64,000 nt of DNA from Microvirga lotononidis (GTDB lineage Bacteria; Pseudomonadota; Alphaproteobacteria; Rhizobiales; Beijerinckiaceae). Location: NCBI RefSeq assembly GCF_034627025.1, contig NZ_CP141048.1:744001-808000 (forward strand), in the 5' to 3' direction. Positions 54,476 to 62,516 of the stretch are shown here, piece by piece. The notes beneath the pieces are model-generated. The model searched no databases and was not told the origin of the DNA. It saw only the letters and a list, made by a program, of their open reading frames with translations. Position 1 is the stretch's first letter. Each line of letters opens with the position of its first letter. A program made the position numbers and the translations under genes.

Positions 54476-55297
54476 ATGAAGAAGTATCTTCCTCTCGCAG
54501 CTTTGCTTGCGTCCGTCTCGGCCGTTCCGGCCTCTGCCCAGATCCTGGACAGCCAGACCTACCGCACCATGGCGGCTCAGTCGGACGCTTTCGAGATTGC
54601 ATCGAGCCAGCTTGCCCTCGAACGCTCGCGCAACCCCGTGGTGCGCCGCTATGCCGAGAACATGATCAGGGATCACGGCATGACCAGCCAGGCCCTGAAC
54701 GGCGGCCGTCCGGTCTATTCCGCGTCCGGTGAGTTCCTCGGCGGAACCATGGGCGGCACCCTTGCGGGTGCGGGCATCGGCGCCCTCGTCGGTGGCCCGG
54801 TCGGCGCGGCCGTCGGCGCCGGTGTCGGAGCGACCGCCGGTGCCACGGCCGGCGCGGCCGCCAGCGGTGCTCCGGGAACGTCCGGCGGCACGGCGACCGG
54901 CGCGCTTGCGGGCGCGGGCGTCGGAGCCCTGGTGGGCGGCCCGGTCGGCGCGGCTGTCGGGGCCGGCGTCGGGGCGACCACGGGCGCTGCCGCAGGGACC
55001 GCGGCCGACGTGCGGGCGACCGGTTCCGTGAGCCCGGTGCGCCTCGGCGTTCCGCTTCCGCCGGACAAGATGGCCATGCTGAACCAGCTCGCCTCGACCT
55101 CGGGTCCGCAGTTTGACCGCCTCTATGGTCAGGCTCAGCGCATGGCCCACCAAGAGGCCCTGGCGCTCCATGCGGGCTACGCCCAGGCCGGCAACGATCC
55201 CGGTCTGCGCCAGTTCGCGGCCTCGGTGGTTCCGCACCTGGAGCACCATGCGGCAGACGCTCAGCGTCTCCCGGGCGGTACGGCCCGTCGCCGCTAA
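54476..55297 (+). CDS. DUF4142 protein interrupted by two glycine-zipper repeats
   Basis: A 273-residue exported protein: signal peptide (MKKYLPLAALLASVSAVPAS, then A), N-terminal half of a DUF4142 ferritin-like helical domain (about 24-80; FEIASSQLALERSRNPVVRR), then a Gly/Ala-rich block (90-180) with two near-identical 29-residue units at 95-123 and 143-171, and the second DUF4142 half (about 190-265; FDRLYGQAQRMAHQEALALH). The zipper units resemble membrane-associating glycine zippers. Start ATG 54476 follows CAGGAG. Stand-alone gene. Confidence 0.8.
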   Translation: MKKYLPLAALLASVSAVPASAQILDSQTYRTMAAQSDAFEIASSQLALERSRNPVVRRYAENMIRDHGMTSQALNGGRPVYSASGEFLGGTMGGTLAGAGIGALVGGPVGAAVGAGVGATAGATAGAAASGAPGTSGGTATGALAGAGVGALVGGPVGAAVGAGVGATTGAAAGTAADVRATGSVSPVRLGVPLPPDKMAMLNQLASTSGPQFDRLYGQAQRMAHQEALALHAGYAQAGNDPGLRQFAASVVPHLEHHAADAQRLPGGTARRR

Positions 55298-55719
55298 GGC
55301 ACTTTCGGCAGGTCGTCGGTGCCCCGCCGATAAATCCCTTCCCTGTCATGGCCGGCCTCGTGCCGGCCATTTCCTTGTCCGTCCCGCATCATGAGAACGC
55401 ACTCCGCTGCCATCTCCGGCGAGCCGAAGTCTCGGGACGGAGATTCATGGTCAAGTGCTGCGCGATGGGTTCCCTTCCCCTGCGCTGCGCGTCCTTCCGG
55501 GAATGACATGGATGGGACGCTCGCATCGGGATCACCGGATCAAGTCCCGGGTTGAGTTGCCGTGTGAGAGGTTGGCCTCGCGTTTTCATGTTCGTCGAAA
55601 GCCCTATCCGCATCCCAATCGCGACGGGTTGCGATGCCTCTTCGAAGGTGTAGGAAGGGAGCAGCAGGTCCTTCTTCTCGGACCGTGTCCGACCACCCTC
55701 CGACCTTCCGCGAGCTTCC
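55298..55719. other. 422-base gene-free gap with repeat fragments
   Basis: A solitary type B hairpin (GTCATGGCCGGCCTCGTGCC then GGCCAT) lies at 55344-55371. Between 55480 and 55550 are degenerate pieces (GGGATCACCGGATCAAGTCC, CGGG) that resemble the right half of type B copies. No gene, promoter box or terminator is convincing. Confidence 0.5.
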
Positions 55720-56418
55720 ATGACCTACGTCATTCCCGCGCCTTCGCTCCCCGCCCTTCCCGTTGCCGGCACCGCCGACCTGTTCCCGGTCCGCCGCGTC
55801 TATTGCGTCGGCAGAAACTATGCGGCCCATGCGCGGGAGATGGGCGGCGACCCGACACGCGAGCCGCCCTTCTTCTTCATGAAACCCGCCGATGCGCTCC
55901 AGCCCGTCAGGGATGGCGAGACGACGGACCATGTCTATCCGCCGAAGACCGGGAACTACCATTTCGAGATCGAGATGGTGGTGGCCCTGGCCAAGGGCGG
56001 ACGGGACATTCCCGTCGCGCAGGCCCTCGACCATGTCTTCGGCTATGCGGTCGGCCTCGACATGACCCGCCGCGACCTCCAGGACGAGGCCAAGCAGCTT
56101 CGCCGCCCCTGGGAGCTCGGCAAGGCGGCCGATCATTCAGGTCCGGTCGGGCCGATCCACCCGGTCTCGCAGGTTGGACACCCGGCAGGCGGGGCCATCT
56201 CCCTGTCCGTGGACGGAACGACGAAGCAGAAGGCCGACCTGTCCGACATGATCTGGTCCGTCGCCGAGCAGATCGCCTATCTATCCTCCTATTTCGAGCT
56301 TGCCCCCGGCGATGTGATCTTCTCCGGGACGCCCGATGGCGTCGGTGCGGTGACGAAGGGCCAGACCATGGTCGGGGCCGTCGAGGGCCTCGGCGAGATC
56401 AAGCTGCAGGTCGTTTGA
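55720..56418 (+). CDS. Fumarylacetoacetate hydrolase family protein
   Basis: A 232-residue FAH-fold enzyme. Conserved: VYCVGRNYAAHAREMG, EPPFFFMKPADAL, metal-binding Glu residues in NYHFEIEMVVAL, the Asp in GLDMTRRDLQ, the KAADHSGPVGP loop and the FSGTPDGVGAV turn. Likely activities are acylpyruvate hydrolysis, oxaloacetate decarboxylation or a hydratase reaction. The subgroup (about 230 residues, no N-terminal domain) is like YcgM/FAHD1. It stands alone before the ABC transporter genes. Confidence 0.9.
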   Translation: MTYVIPAPSLPALPVAGTADLFPVRRVYCVGRNYAAHAREMGGDPTREPPFFFMKPADALQPVRDGETTDHVYPPKTGNYHFEIEMVVALAKGGRDIPVAQALDHVFGYAVGLDMTRRDLQDEAKQLRRPWELGKAADHSGPVGPIHPVSQVGHPAGGAISLSVDGTTKQKADLSDMIWSVAEQIAYLSSYFELAPGDVIFSGTPDGVGAVTKGQTMVGAVEGLGEIKLQVV

Positions 56419-56544
56419 GGCCTGCCCGGCCACCCCTTGCCTTTTTGGCGAGTTTGGCTGTTACTGCGTCACGGCGCGGCCGGAGACGGCTGCCGTTACA
56501 TCAGGCCCCGGTGCGAGCCGGGGTCCACGAACAAGGGAACGACT

Positions 56545-57390
56545 ATGAAATTCGTTAAGACCGTCGGCTTGGCTCTTCTCGGTTCCGCTCTTGCGATGGG
56601 CGCGGCCTCCGCGCAGGAAAAGACCGTCAAGATCGCCACGGAAGGCGCCTATGCGCCGTGGAACTTCACCGGCGCGGGCGGCAAGCTCGAGGGCTTCGAG
56701 ATCGACCTCGCCAACGACCTGTGCGCCCGCATGAAGGTGAAATGCGAGATCGTCGCCCAGGACTGGGACGGCATCATTCCCGCCCTCACGGCCAAGAAGT
56801 ACGATGCCATCATGGCCGGCATGAGCATCACCGACGAGCGTAAGAAGACCATCGACTTCGCCGGTCCCTACGCCAACTCCCCGAACGGCTTCCTCGTCGC
56901 CAAGGACTCCCCGCTCGCCAAGATGCCGGGCACCGGAGAGGCCTTCAACCTGACGAGCCAGCAGGCCGCCGCCGAGAAGGCGATCGAGGCCTACAAGCCG
57001 CTCCTCAAAGGCAAGACCATCGGCGTCCAGGGCTCGACCATCCACGCGAACTTCGCCGACAAGTACCTGAAGGGCACGGCCGAGATCCGCGAGTACAAGA
57101 CCACGGAACAGCACGACCTCGATCTCGCAGCCGGCCGCATCGATGCGGTGCTGGCCGACGCGACCGCGATCATCGGCACCCTCGAGAAGCCCGAGTTCAA
57201 GGATTACGCCTTGGTCGGCCCGTCGATCACCGGCGGCCTGCTCGGTGCCGGCGTCGGCGTCGGCCTGCGTCAGGGCGATACGGAACTCAAGAAGAGCTTC
57301 AATGAAGCCATCCAGGGCGCCATCAAGGACGGCACGATCCAGAAGCTGTCCATGAAGTGGTTCAAGATCGACACCACTCCCCGCTCCTGA
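56545..57390 (+). CDS. Amino acid ABC transporter substrate-binding protein, copy 1
   Basis: A 281-residue periplasmic protein of the polar amino acid (HisJ/ArgT/NocT) family. Signal peptide MKFVKTVGLALLGSALAMGA...AQ, then KIATEGAYAPWNFTGAGGKL, EGFEIDLANDLCARM and AKKYDAIMAGMSITDERKK, typical of lysine/arginine/ornithine/histidine or opine binders. It shares a 179-bp identical DNA block with copy 2 downstream. Start ATG 56545 with AAGGGAACG. A strong terminator follows at 57554. Confidence 0.94.
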   Translation: MKFVKTVGLALLGSALAMGAASAQEKTVKIATEGAYAPWNFTGAGGKLEGFEIDLANDLCARMKVKCEIVAQDWDGIIPALTAKKYDAIMAGMSITDERKKTIDFAGPYANSPNGFLVAKDSPLAKMPGTGEAFNLTSQQAAAEKAIEAYKPLLKGKTIGVQGSTIHANFADKYLKGTAEIREYKTTEQHDLDLAAGRIDAVLADATAIIGTLEKPEFKDYALVGPSITGGLLGAGVGVGLRQGDTELKKSFNEAIQGAIKDGTIQKLSMKWFKIDTTPRS

Positions 57391-57420
57391 TCGTCCAGCC
57401 TCTCGCGGGAATTTCGCCGC

Positions 57421-57536
57421 CCACGTCGTCACCGGCCTTGTGCCGGTGATCCCGATGCTGAAAGGCGCGACGCCTCTCCAGACGAGAGGGCCGGGACTGA
57501 TGCCCGGATCAGGTCCGGGGACGGCTCTGACGTAGC
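57421..57536. repeat. Dispersed repeat, type B
   Basis: The left hairpin GTCGTCACCGGCCTTGTGCC (then GGTGAT) and the right module GGACTGATGCCCGGATCAGG (then TCCGGGGACGG...GACGTAG) closely match the copy at 27671. It is inserted between the two binding-protein genes. Confidence 0.7.
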
Positions 57537-57553
57537 AGGAGACCGAAATATCC

Positions 57554-57582
57554 AGGGCGCGGCTTCGGTCGCGCCCTTTTTG
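57554..57582 (+). terminator. Rho-independent terminator after binding-protein copy 1
   Basis: AGGGCGCG (57554-57561) pairs with CGCGCCCT (57570-57577) around an 8-base loop and is followed by TTTTTG. It separates the first binding-protein gene transcriptionally from the second copy. Confidence 0.85.
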
Positions 57583-57749
57583 TATCCGTGGATATCAACT
57601 GCGACCGAATTCGCCAGCTTGGACGCTTTATTCAGCATGTTTAGCACTTGCGCCGGCTTGGCTTTTGAATGTTAGCTTCTGGACGCGCGATGGGGGCACC
57701 GATCCTCATCCGACAATAGGATCAGTTGAAGCTGACCAGAGGGAAGACG

Positions 57750-58595
57750 ATGACATTCTTCAAGACATTGGGTCTCGGCCTGCTGGCCTCCGCCCTCGCC
57801 ATCGGCGCGGCCTCCGCGCAGGAAAAGACCGTCAAGATCGCCACGGAAGGCGCCTATGCGCCGTGGAACTTCACCGGCGCGGGCGGCAAGCTCGAGGGCT
57901 TCGAGATCGACCTCGCCAACGACCTGTGCGCCCGCATGAAGGTGAAATGCGAGATCGTCGCCCAGGACTGGGACGGCATCATCCCGGCGCTCCAGGCCAA
58001 GAAGTACGATGCCATCATGGCCGGCATGAACATCACCGACAAACGCCTTGAGACCATCAACTTCTCCATTGCCTATGCGGCCACTCCGCATGGCTTCGGG
58101 GTGATGAAGGATTCTCCCCTCGCCAAGCTGGCGGGGACCGGCACGACCGTGAACCTCGACAAGGATCCGGAAGGTGCCAAGAAGGCGATCGAGGCCTGGA
58201 AGCCGCTGCTGAAGGGCAAGACCGTCGGCGTCCAGACCGCGACCGTGAACGCACAATTCGTGGAGACCTACCTGAAGGACACGGTCACGATCCGCGAGTA
58301 CAAGACCACGGAGCAGCACGACCTCGACCTGTCCGCCGGTCGCCTCGACGCGATCTTCGCCGGCCAGGGGGCGCTGAAGGCCACGCAGGAGAAGCCCGAG
58401 TTCAAGGACATGGTGATTGCCGGCACGGGCATGCGCGGGGGCCTGCTCGGCCGCGGCGTCGCCGTCGGCATGCGCAAGGACGACACGGAACTGAAGAAGT
58501 CCTTCGACGAGGCGATCCAGGCGGCGATCAAGGATGGCACGATCCAGAAGCTGTCGATGAAGTGGTTCAAGATCGACGCGACCCCGCAGGCCTGA
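57750..58595 (+). CDS. Amino acid ABC transporter substrate-binding protein, copy 2
   Basis: A 281-residue paralogue of the preceding gene, same family and length. After the signal peptide (MTFFKTLGLGLLASALAIGA) the segment from AAS AQEKTVKI to WDGI is identical to copy 1 in both protein and DNA (57804-57982); beyond it the two diverge (for example INFSIAYAATPHGFGVMKDS here), which implies different ligands. It is the copy directly upstream of the permease genes. Start ATG 57750 with AGGGAAGACG. Confidence 0.94.
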   Translation: MTFFKTLGLGLLASALAIGAASAQEKTVKIATEGAYAPWNFTGAGGKLEGFEIDLANDLCARMKVKCEIVAQDWDGIIPALQAKKYDAIMAGMNITDKRLETINFSIAYAATPHGFGVMKDSPLAKLAGTGTTVNLDKDPEGAKKAIEAWKPLLKGKTVGVQTATVNAQFVETYLKDTVTIREYKTTEQHDLDLSAGRLDAIFAGQGALKATQEKPEFKDMVIAGTGMRGGLLGRGVAVGMRKDDTELKKSFDEAIQAAIKDGTIQKLSMKWFKIDATPQA

Positions 58596-58665
58596 CATCG
58601 GGCCCGGCCGCGGAGGTGACTGGCGCTTCGGGATCCATTCGGTCCCTTAGCCCACTGGAAAAAAA

Positions 58666-58760
58666 GTCCCGGATCCTGCTACACGGACCCGGGACATGAT
58701 CCGGCGGAGGCCGGATTTGACGGATCCTGTCTCCCCTCGCCCTGTCAGGGAGGGGAGACA
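58666..58760 (+). promoter_or_regulatory. Two hairpins between binding protein and permease genes
   Basis: Stem 1: GTCCCGG-ATCC with GGA-CCCGGGAC (58666-58695). Stem 2: TGTCTCCCCT (58729-58738) with AGGGGAGACA (58751-58760), perfect. Neither has a T-run. Such stems commonly protect the 3' end of the binding-protein message and lower permease expression; this role is inferred. Stem 2 also resembles the ends of type C repeats. Confidence 0.5.
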
Positions 58761-58779
58761 TATTCAGGAAAGTTGAAGC

Positions 58780-59502
58780 GTGCAGCAGCTGAGCTATTTC
58801 GAGCTCGTCGGGTTCGGCCCCAACGGATGGGGATTGGCCCTTCTCACCGCGGCGGGGATGACCATTGCCGTCGCCATATGCGGCTTCCTTGCGGGCTCCG
58901 TCGTCGGGACCCTGGTGGCCTGGGGGAAGATCGGCGGCAATGTTGTGATCCGAAGCCTGGCGGACGGCTACACCACCGTCCTGCGCGGCATTCCCGATCT
59001 TCTCGTGATCTATCTCTTCTATTTCGGCGGCTCGGCGGCGCTCGGTGCCATCGGCAGCCTGTTCGGTGCCCAGGGCTTCATCGGCGTGCCGGCCTTCGTC
59101 ACCGGCGCGCTCGCCATCGGCATCGTGTCTGGCGCCTATCAGGCGGAGGTCTTCCGCGGCGCCTATCAGGTCGTGAGCCGCGGCGAGATCGAGGCCGCCC
59201 GTTCGGTCGGCATGCACCGCTGGCTCATGTTCCGCCGCATCATAGCCCCGCAGGTCCTGCGCTACGCCATCCCGGGCCTCGGCAACACTTGGCAGCTGGT
59301 GCTCAAGGAATCGGCCCTGATCTCCGTGACGGGCCTCGTCGAGCTGCTGCGCCAGTCGCATATCGCGGCGGGCTCCACCCGCCGGCCCTTCGACTTCTAC
59401 GTTACGGCGGCGATCCTGTACCTGCTCATCACCTGGGTTTCGACCTACCTGTTCCAGCGCGCAGAGGCTCATTCGATGCGTGGCATGCGGAGGGCTTCCT
59501 GA
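58780..59502 (+). CDS. Amino acid ABC transporter permease (HisQ-like)
   Basis: A 240-residue inner-membrane permease with about five helices. The ATPase-docking EAA loop is AYQVVSRGEIEAARSVGMHR (about residues 127-146), and GYTTVLRGIPDLLVIYLFYF is the usual N-terminal block. The start is a GTG at 58780 preceded by AGGAAAG. Its TGA overlaps the next ATG (TGATG). Forms a heterodimer with the following permease. Confidence 0.94.
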   Translation: MQQLSYFELVGFGPNGWGLALLTAAGMTIAVAICGFLAGSVVGTLVAWGKIGGNVVIRSLADGYTTVLRGIPDLLVIYLFYFGGSAALGAIGSLFGAQGFIGVPAFVTGALAIGIVSGAYQAEVFRGAYQVVSRGEIEAARSVGMHRWLMFRRIIAPQVLRYAIPGLGNTWQLVLKESALISVTGLVELLRQSHIAAGSTRRPFDFYVTAAILYLLITWVSTYLFQRAEAHSMRGMRRAS

Positions 59503-60227
59503 TGGATTTCGCCTTCATGCGGGACACCTTCCTGACCCTCATGGGCGGGGTGCCGCTGACGCTCAACCTGGCCTTCATGTCGGTCGCCCTCGGGGCCGTG
59601 CTGGCGATGCTGCTTGCGCTCATGCGCATGTCACGGGTCAAGGTGCTCGACTGGCCGGCGCAAGCCTATGTCTTCGTGTTCCGGGGAACGCCCCTGCTCG
59701 TGCAGATCTTCCTGATCTATTACGGACTCGGGCAGTTCCGTCCGACGCTGCAGGAATGGGGATTGTGGACGTTCTTCCGCGAGCCCTATTGGTGCGCCGT
59801 GCTGGCGCTCACCCTCAACACCGCCGCCTATGCCAGCGAGATCATGCGCGGCGGCCTGCAATCGGTGCCGCACAACCAGGTCGAGGCCGCCAGAGCCTGC
59901 GGCATGTCGGGCCTCCTGCTCTTCCGCCGCATCGTCTTCCCCATCGCGGTCCGTCAGGCGCTTCCCGCCTACGGCAGCGAGATCATTCTCATGGTGAAGG
60001 CCACGTCGCTGGCCTCCATCATCACCATGATGGAAGTGACCGGTCTTGCCGCGAAGCTCATCTCGCAGACGTTCCGCGCGGTCGAGGTCTTCATCGTGGC
60101 GGGCCTGATCTACCTCATCCTCAACTTCATCATTACGCGCATCATCATGGCCATCGAATGGTGGCTCTCGCCGCATCTGCGCCGCCCCCCGGCCATCGAG
60201 CCGCGTCTGGAGGCCGCCCATGTCTAA
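59502..60227 (+). CDS. Amino acid ABC transporter permease (HisM-like)
   Basis: A 241-residue permease, second channel subunit. [20 protein letters not shown] and the EAA loop [20 protein letters not shown] are diagnostic of the polar amino acid family. The start ATG 59502 shares a base with the stop of the upstream permease, and its end overlaps the ATPase start by eight bases, so all three are translationally coupled. Confidence 0.94.
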   Translation: MDFAFMRDTFLTLMGGVPLTLNLAFMSVALGAVLAMLLALMRMSRVKVLDWPAQAYVFVFRGTPLLVQIFLIYYGLGQFRPTLQEWGLWTFFREPYWCAVLALTLNTAAYASEIMRGGLQSVPHNQVEAARACGMSGLLLFRRIVFPIAVRQALPAYGSEIILMVKATSLASIITMMEVTGLAAKLISQTFRAVEVFIVAGLIYLILNFIITRIIMAIEWWLSPHLRRPPAIEPRLEAAHV

Positions 60228-61029
60228 CGGAGTTGCATCCTTGTCGACCCAATCCGCGGCCTCCGGGGCCGCTGCCGCCGTCTCCGTCAACAATCTCCGC
60301 AAGAGCTTCGGCAATCTCGAGGTGCTCAAGGGTGTGTCGCTGAGCGCGAAGGAAGGCGACGTCATCTCGATCCTCGGCGCCTCCGGCTCCGGCAAGTCCA
60401 CGATGCTCCGCTGCATCAACATGCTGGAGGTACCCGATTCCGGCGAGATCCGCATCGGCGGCGAGACCATCGGCCTCAAGAAGGGCCGCAAGGGCATGGA
60501 GCCCGCCGACCAGCGCCAGGTGGACCGCATCCGCTCGCGCGTCGCCATGGTGTTCCAGAGCTTCAATCTCTGGTCCCATATGACGATCCTGGAGAACGTG
60601 ATCGAAGCGCCGGTGCATGTGCAGAAGCGTCCGAAGGCGGAGTGCATCGCCGAGGCCGAGGAGCTGCTGAAGAAGGTCGGCATCGTCGACAAGCGCAATC
60701 AATATCCCTCGCACCTCTCCGGCGGCCAGCAGCAGCGCGCGGCCATCGCGCGGGCGCTCGCCATGCACCCGAAGGTGATGCTGTTCGACGAGCCGACCTC
60801 CGCGCTCGACCCGGAACTCGTCGGCGAGGTGCTGCGCGTCATGCGCTCGCTCGCCGAGGAAGGCCGCACCATGCTTGTGGTGACGCACGAAATGGGCTTC
60901 GCCCGCGACGTGTCGAACCGCGTCGTGTTCCTGCACAAGGGCGTGGTGGAGGAGGAAGGCGCGCCGACCGAGGTGTTCGGCGCCCCGAAATCGGAACGCT
61001 TCAAGCAGTTCATCTCGAGCCATCGATGA
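60220..61029 (+). CDS. Amino acid ABC transporter ATP-binding protein (HisP-like)
   Basis: A 269-residue ATPase with Walker [11 protein letters not shown]-loop in [12 protein letters not shown], signature [15 protein letters not shown], Walker [15 protein letters not shown] and the His switch VTHEMGF. A ~20-residue Ala/Ser-rich extension precedes the usual start. Completes a full importer: two binding proteins, two permeases, one ATPase. The substrate class (basic amino acids, histidine or opines) is inferred from family. Confidence 0.95.
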   Translation: MSNGVASLSTQSAASGAAAAVSVNNLRKSFGNLEVLKGVSLSAKEGDVISILGASGSGKSTMLRCINMLEVPDSGEIRIGGETIGLKKGRKGMEPADQRQVDRIRSRVAMVFQSFNLWSHMTILENVIEAPVHVQKRPKAECIAEAEELLKKVGIVDKRNQYPSHLSGGQQQRAAIARALAMHPKVMLFDEPTSALDPELVGEVLRVMRSLAEEGRTMLVVTHEMGFARDVSNRVVFLHKGVVEEEGAPTEVFGAPKSERFKQFISSHR

Positions 61030-61047
61030 AGCACTGACGGTCATGAC

Positions 61048-61146
61048 TCGGTTGCCCGTCATGGCCGGCCCTGTGCCGGCCATCTCGATACGGTGAGGCT
61101 CAGCGTTTCATAGGATCGGAATCACCGGCACTGGGCTGGTGACGAC
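61048..61146. repeat. Dispersed repeat, type B
   Basis: The left hairpin GTCATGGCCGGCCCTGTGCC (then GGCCAT) and the right hairpin ATCACCGGCACTGGGCTGGT (then GACGACGTG) are spaced as in the other copies. It lies between the convergent ABC ATPase and DUF4112 genes. Confidence 0.65.
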
Positions 61147-61172
61147 GTGTCGGGTAGAACGTCAGATCCGCC

Positions 61173-61613
61173 TCATGACCGCTCGCTCACCCGAACGGCC
61201 GTGCCGTCGATCTCGGCCGGGCCGCGCTTGGGCATGCCCAGGTGCTCGTGGATGATCCGCAGGTTGCGCCGGTTGGCTTTGAAGAACACGTCGAACACGT
61301 CGCCTGCGATCGGGATCGCCCCGATGGCCGTATCGAACGCGACGTTGCCGATCATGCGCGCGATCTTCCAGCGCGGCAGGCCGAGCCGACGGGCCTCCCA
61401 GATGATGTAGCTGGCGAGCACCGCCGAGACCGCATCGCCGATGCCCGGCACGAGGCCGATCAGGGCATCGAAGCCGACGCGCCGGTTCAAGCCGGGGATC
61501 AGCACGGCGTCGTCCAGCAATCTTGCAACGAGCGTGACACGCGCGATCGCGTCGGCCTGTGTCGGGCCGGCGGCCTTGAGGGCGTCGAAAGCAGCGCTGC
61601 GAGCAGTGGTCAT
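61173..61613 (-). CDS. DUF4112 domain protein
   Basis: A 146-residue protein with a central hydrophobic region. Typical DUF4112 sequence: LDDAVLIPGLNRRVGFDALI, GLVPGIGDAVSAVLASYIIW and FDTAIGAIPIAGDVFDVFFK, then ANRRNLRIIHEHL. Function unknown; membrane association is likely. I use the ATG at 61611-61613 because TTGGAG lies six bases upstream; an ATG two codons earlier is possible. Confidence 0.87.
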   Translation of the reverse strand: MTTARSAAFDALKAAGPTQADAIARVTLVARLLDDAVLIPGLNRRVGFDALIGLVPGIGDAVSAVLASYIIWEARRLGLPRWKIARMIGNVAFDTAIGAIPIAGDVFDVFFKANRRNLRIIHEHLGMPKRGPAEIDGTAVRVSERS

Positions 61614-61942
61614 TCCCATCTCCAAGCGGCCGGTCCCGTGACCGGCACAACGGTCAGTGATGTGTGCATTCCAGGCCCCTTCCGCAAGATTCAGGGCCCG
61701 TTATCCCATAACTCACCCATAATTTCCTCTCATAGGATTCGTTGCAGAGCAAAGCTTTGCCGACCAAGGGAGGCTGCCGCCGGGCCGAATCTGGATAGGT
61801 GTTCTTGCCTAAGACCACGCTCACTTTAGGTAGCGGTGCCTAACGCTGCGACCTCCGCCACCGGCGACCAACCAGCAGCGAGGTCCGCCGGATATCGTTT
61901 CGGCGGCAGTCACTCTGTGGGGGCTCAGAACGGGAGAACCCG
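61614..61942. other. 329-base gene-free gap
   Basis: The divergent gap between DUF4112 and the DUF882 gene. It is less GC-rich around 61700-61760 (CCCATAACTCACCCATAATT), which may hold promoters, but no clear -35/-10 pair, palindrome or coding frame can be supported. Confidence 0.4.
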
Positions 61943-62485
61943 ATGAGCACCGATGCCCGAGTTCGTCACGTGTCCAGGGTCGCGATCATGATGGGAGCAT
62001 TTCTGACCGGATTGTCCCCGGCCGCGCTCAAGGCCGATGATGGGGGCGGCGGGGTCGTTCCGCCTGCCCAGTATGCCAGCCTGCCGTCCGATAATGGCCT
62101 CGACGATGCCGACGTCACCGGAAGTCTGCCGGATGCCAAAGCGCTCTCCCGCTTCACGTCCTTGGTAGCTCATGGAACGATCACCCTGCGCGACAGCGCT
62201 CCGACGGACTGCATCCCCGGTCACCTGCGCGAAGTGGTCGCCTCCGTGGCCGAGAAGTTCGGCCCCGTCAGCGTCGAGTCGACCCATCGCAGCCGCGGTC
62301 GCAACTGGCGGGCCGGAGGAGCCCGCCATTCCCTGCATCTCGCCTGCCGTGCCGTCGATTTTCGCGTGCATGCCCGAGCGCGGGGCGTCATGGCCTATCT
62401 GCGGGGGCTCCCCCAGGTCGGCGGCCTTAAGATCTATCGAAACGGCATCATCCATATCGATAACGGCGAACGTCGTTCCTGGTGA
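61943..62485 (+). CDS. DUF882/peptidase M15-like exported protein
   Basis: A 180-residue protein with a likely signal or anchor sequence (VSRVAIMMGAFLTGLSPAAL) and a C-terminal YcbK/DUF882 domain related to D-Ala-D-Ala carboxypeptidases. Zinc-ligand candidates are His and Asp in ARHSLHLACRAVDFRVH and His in GIIHIDNGERRSW. It may trim or bind peptidoglycan in the periplasm. Its C terminus lies 31 bases before the hydrolase gene. Confidence 0.82.
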   Translation: MSTDARVRHVSRVAIMMGAFLTGLSPAALKADDGGGGVVPPAQYASLPSDNGLDDADVTGSLPDAKALSRFTSLVAHGTITLRDSAPTDCIPGHLREVVASVAEKFGPVSVESTHRSRGRNWRAGGARHSLHLACRAVDFRVHARARGVMAYLRGLPQVGGLKIYRNGIIHIDNGERRSW

Positions 62486-62516
62486 CGACGAACGCCCGCT
62501 CCGATACAACGGCAGA

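Noticed and set aside
27671..61146. CRISPR-like array from repeated sequence
   Set aside because: The repeats are dispersed singly in different gaps, not in a regular array, and have no uniform spacers or cas genes.
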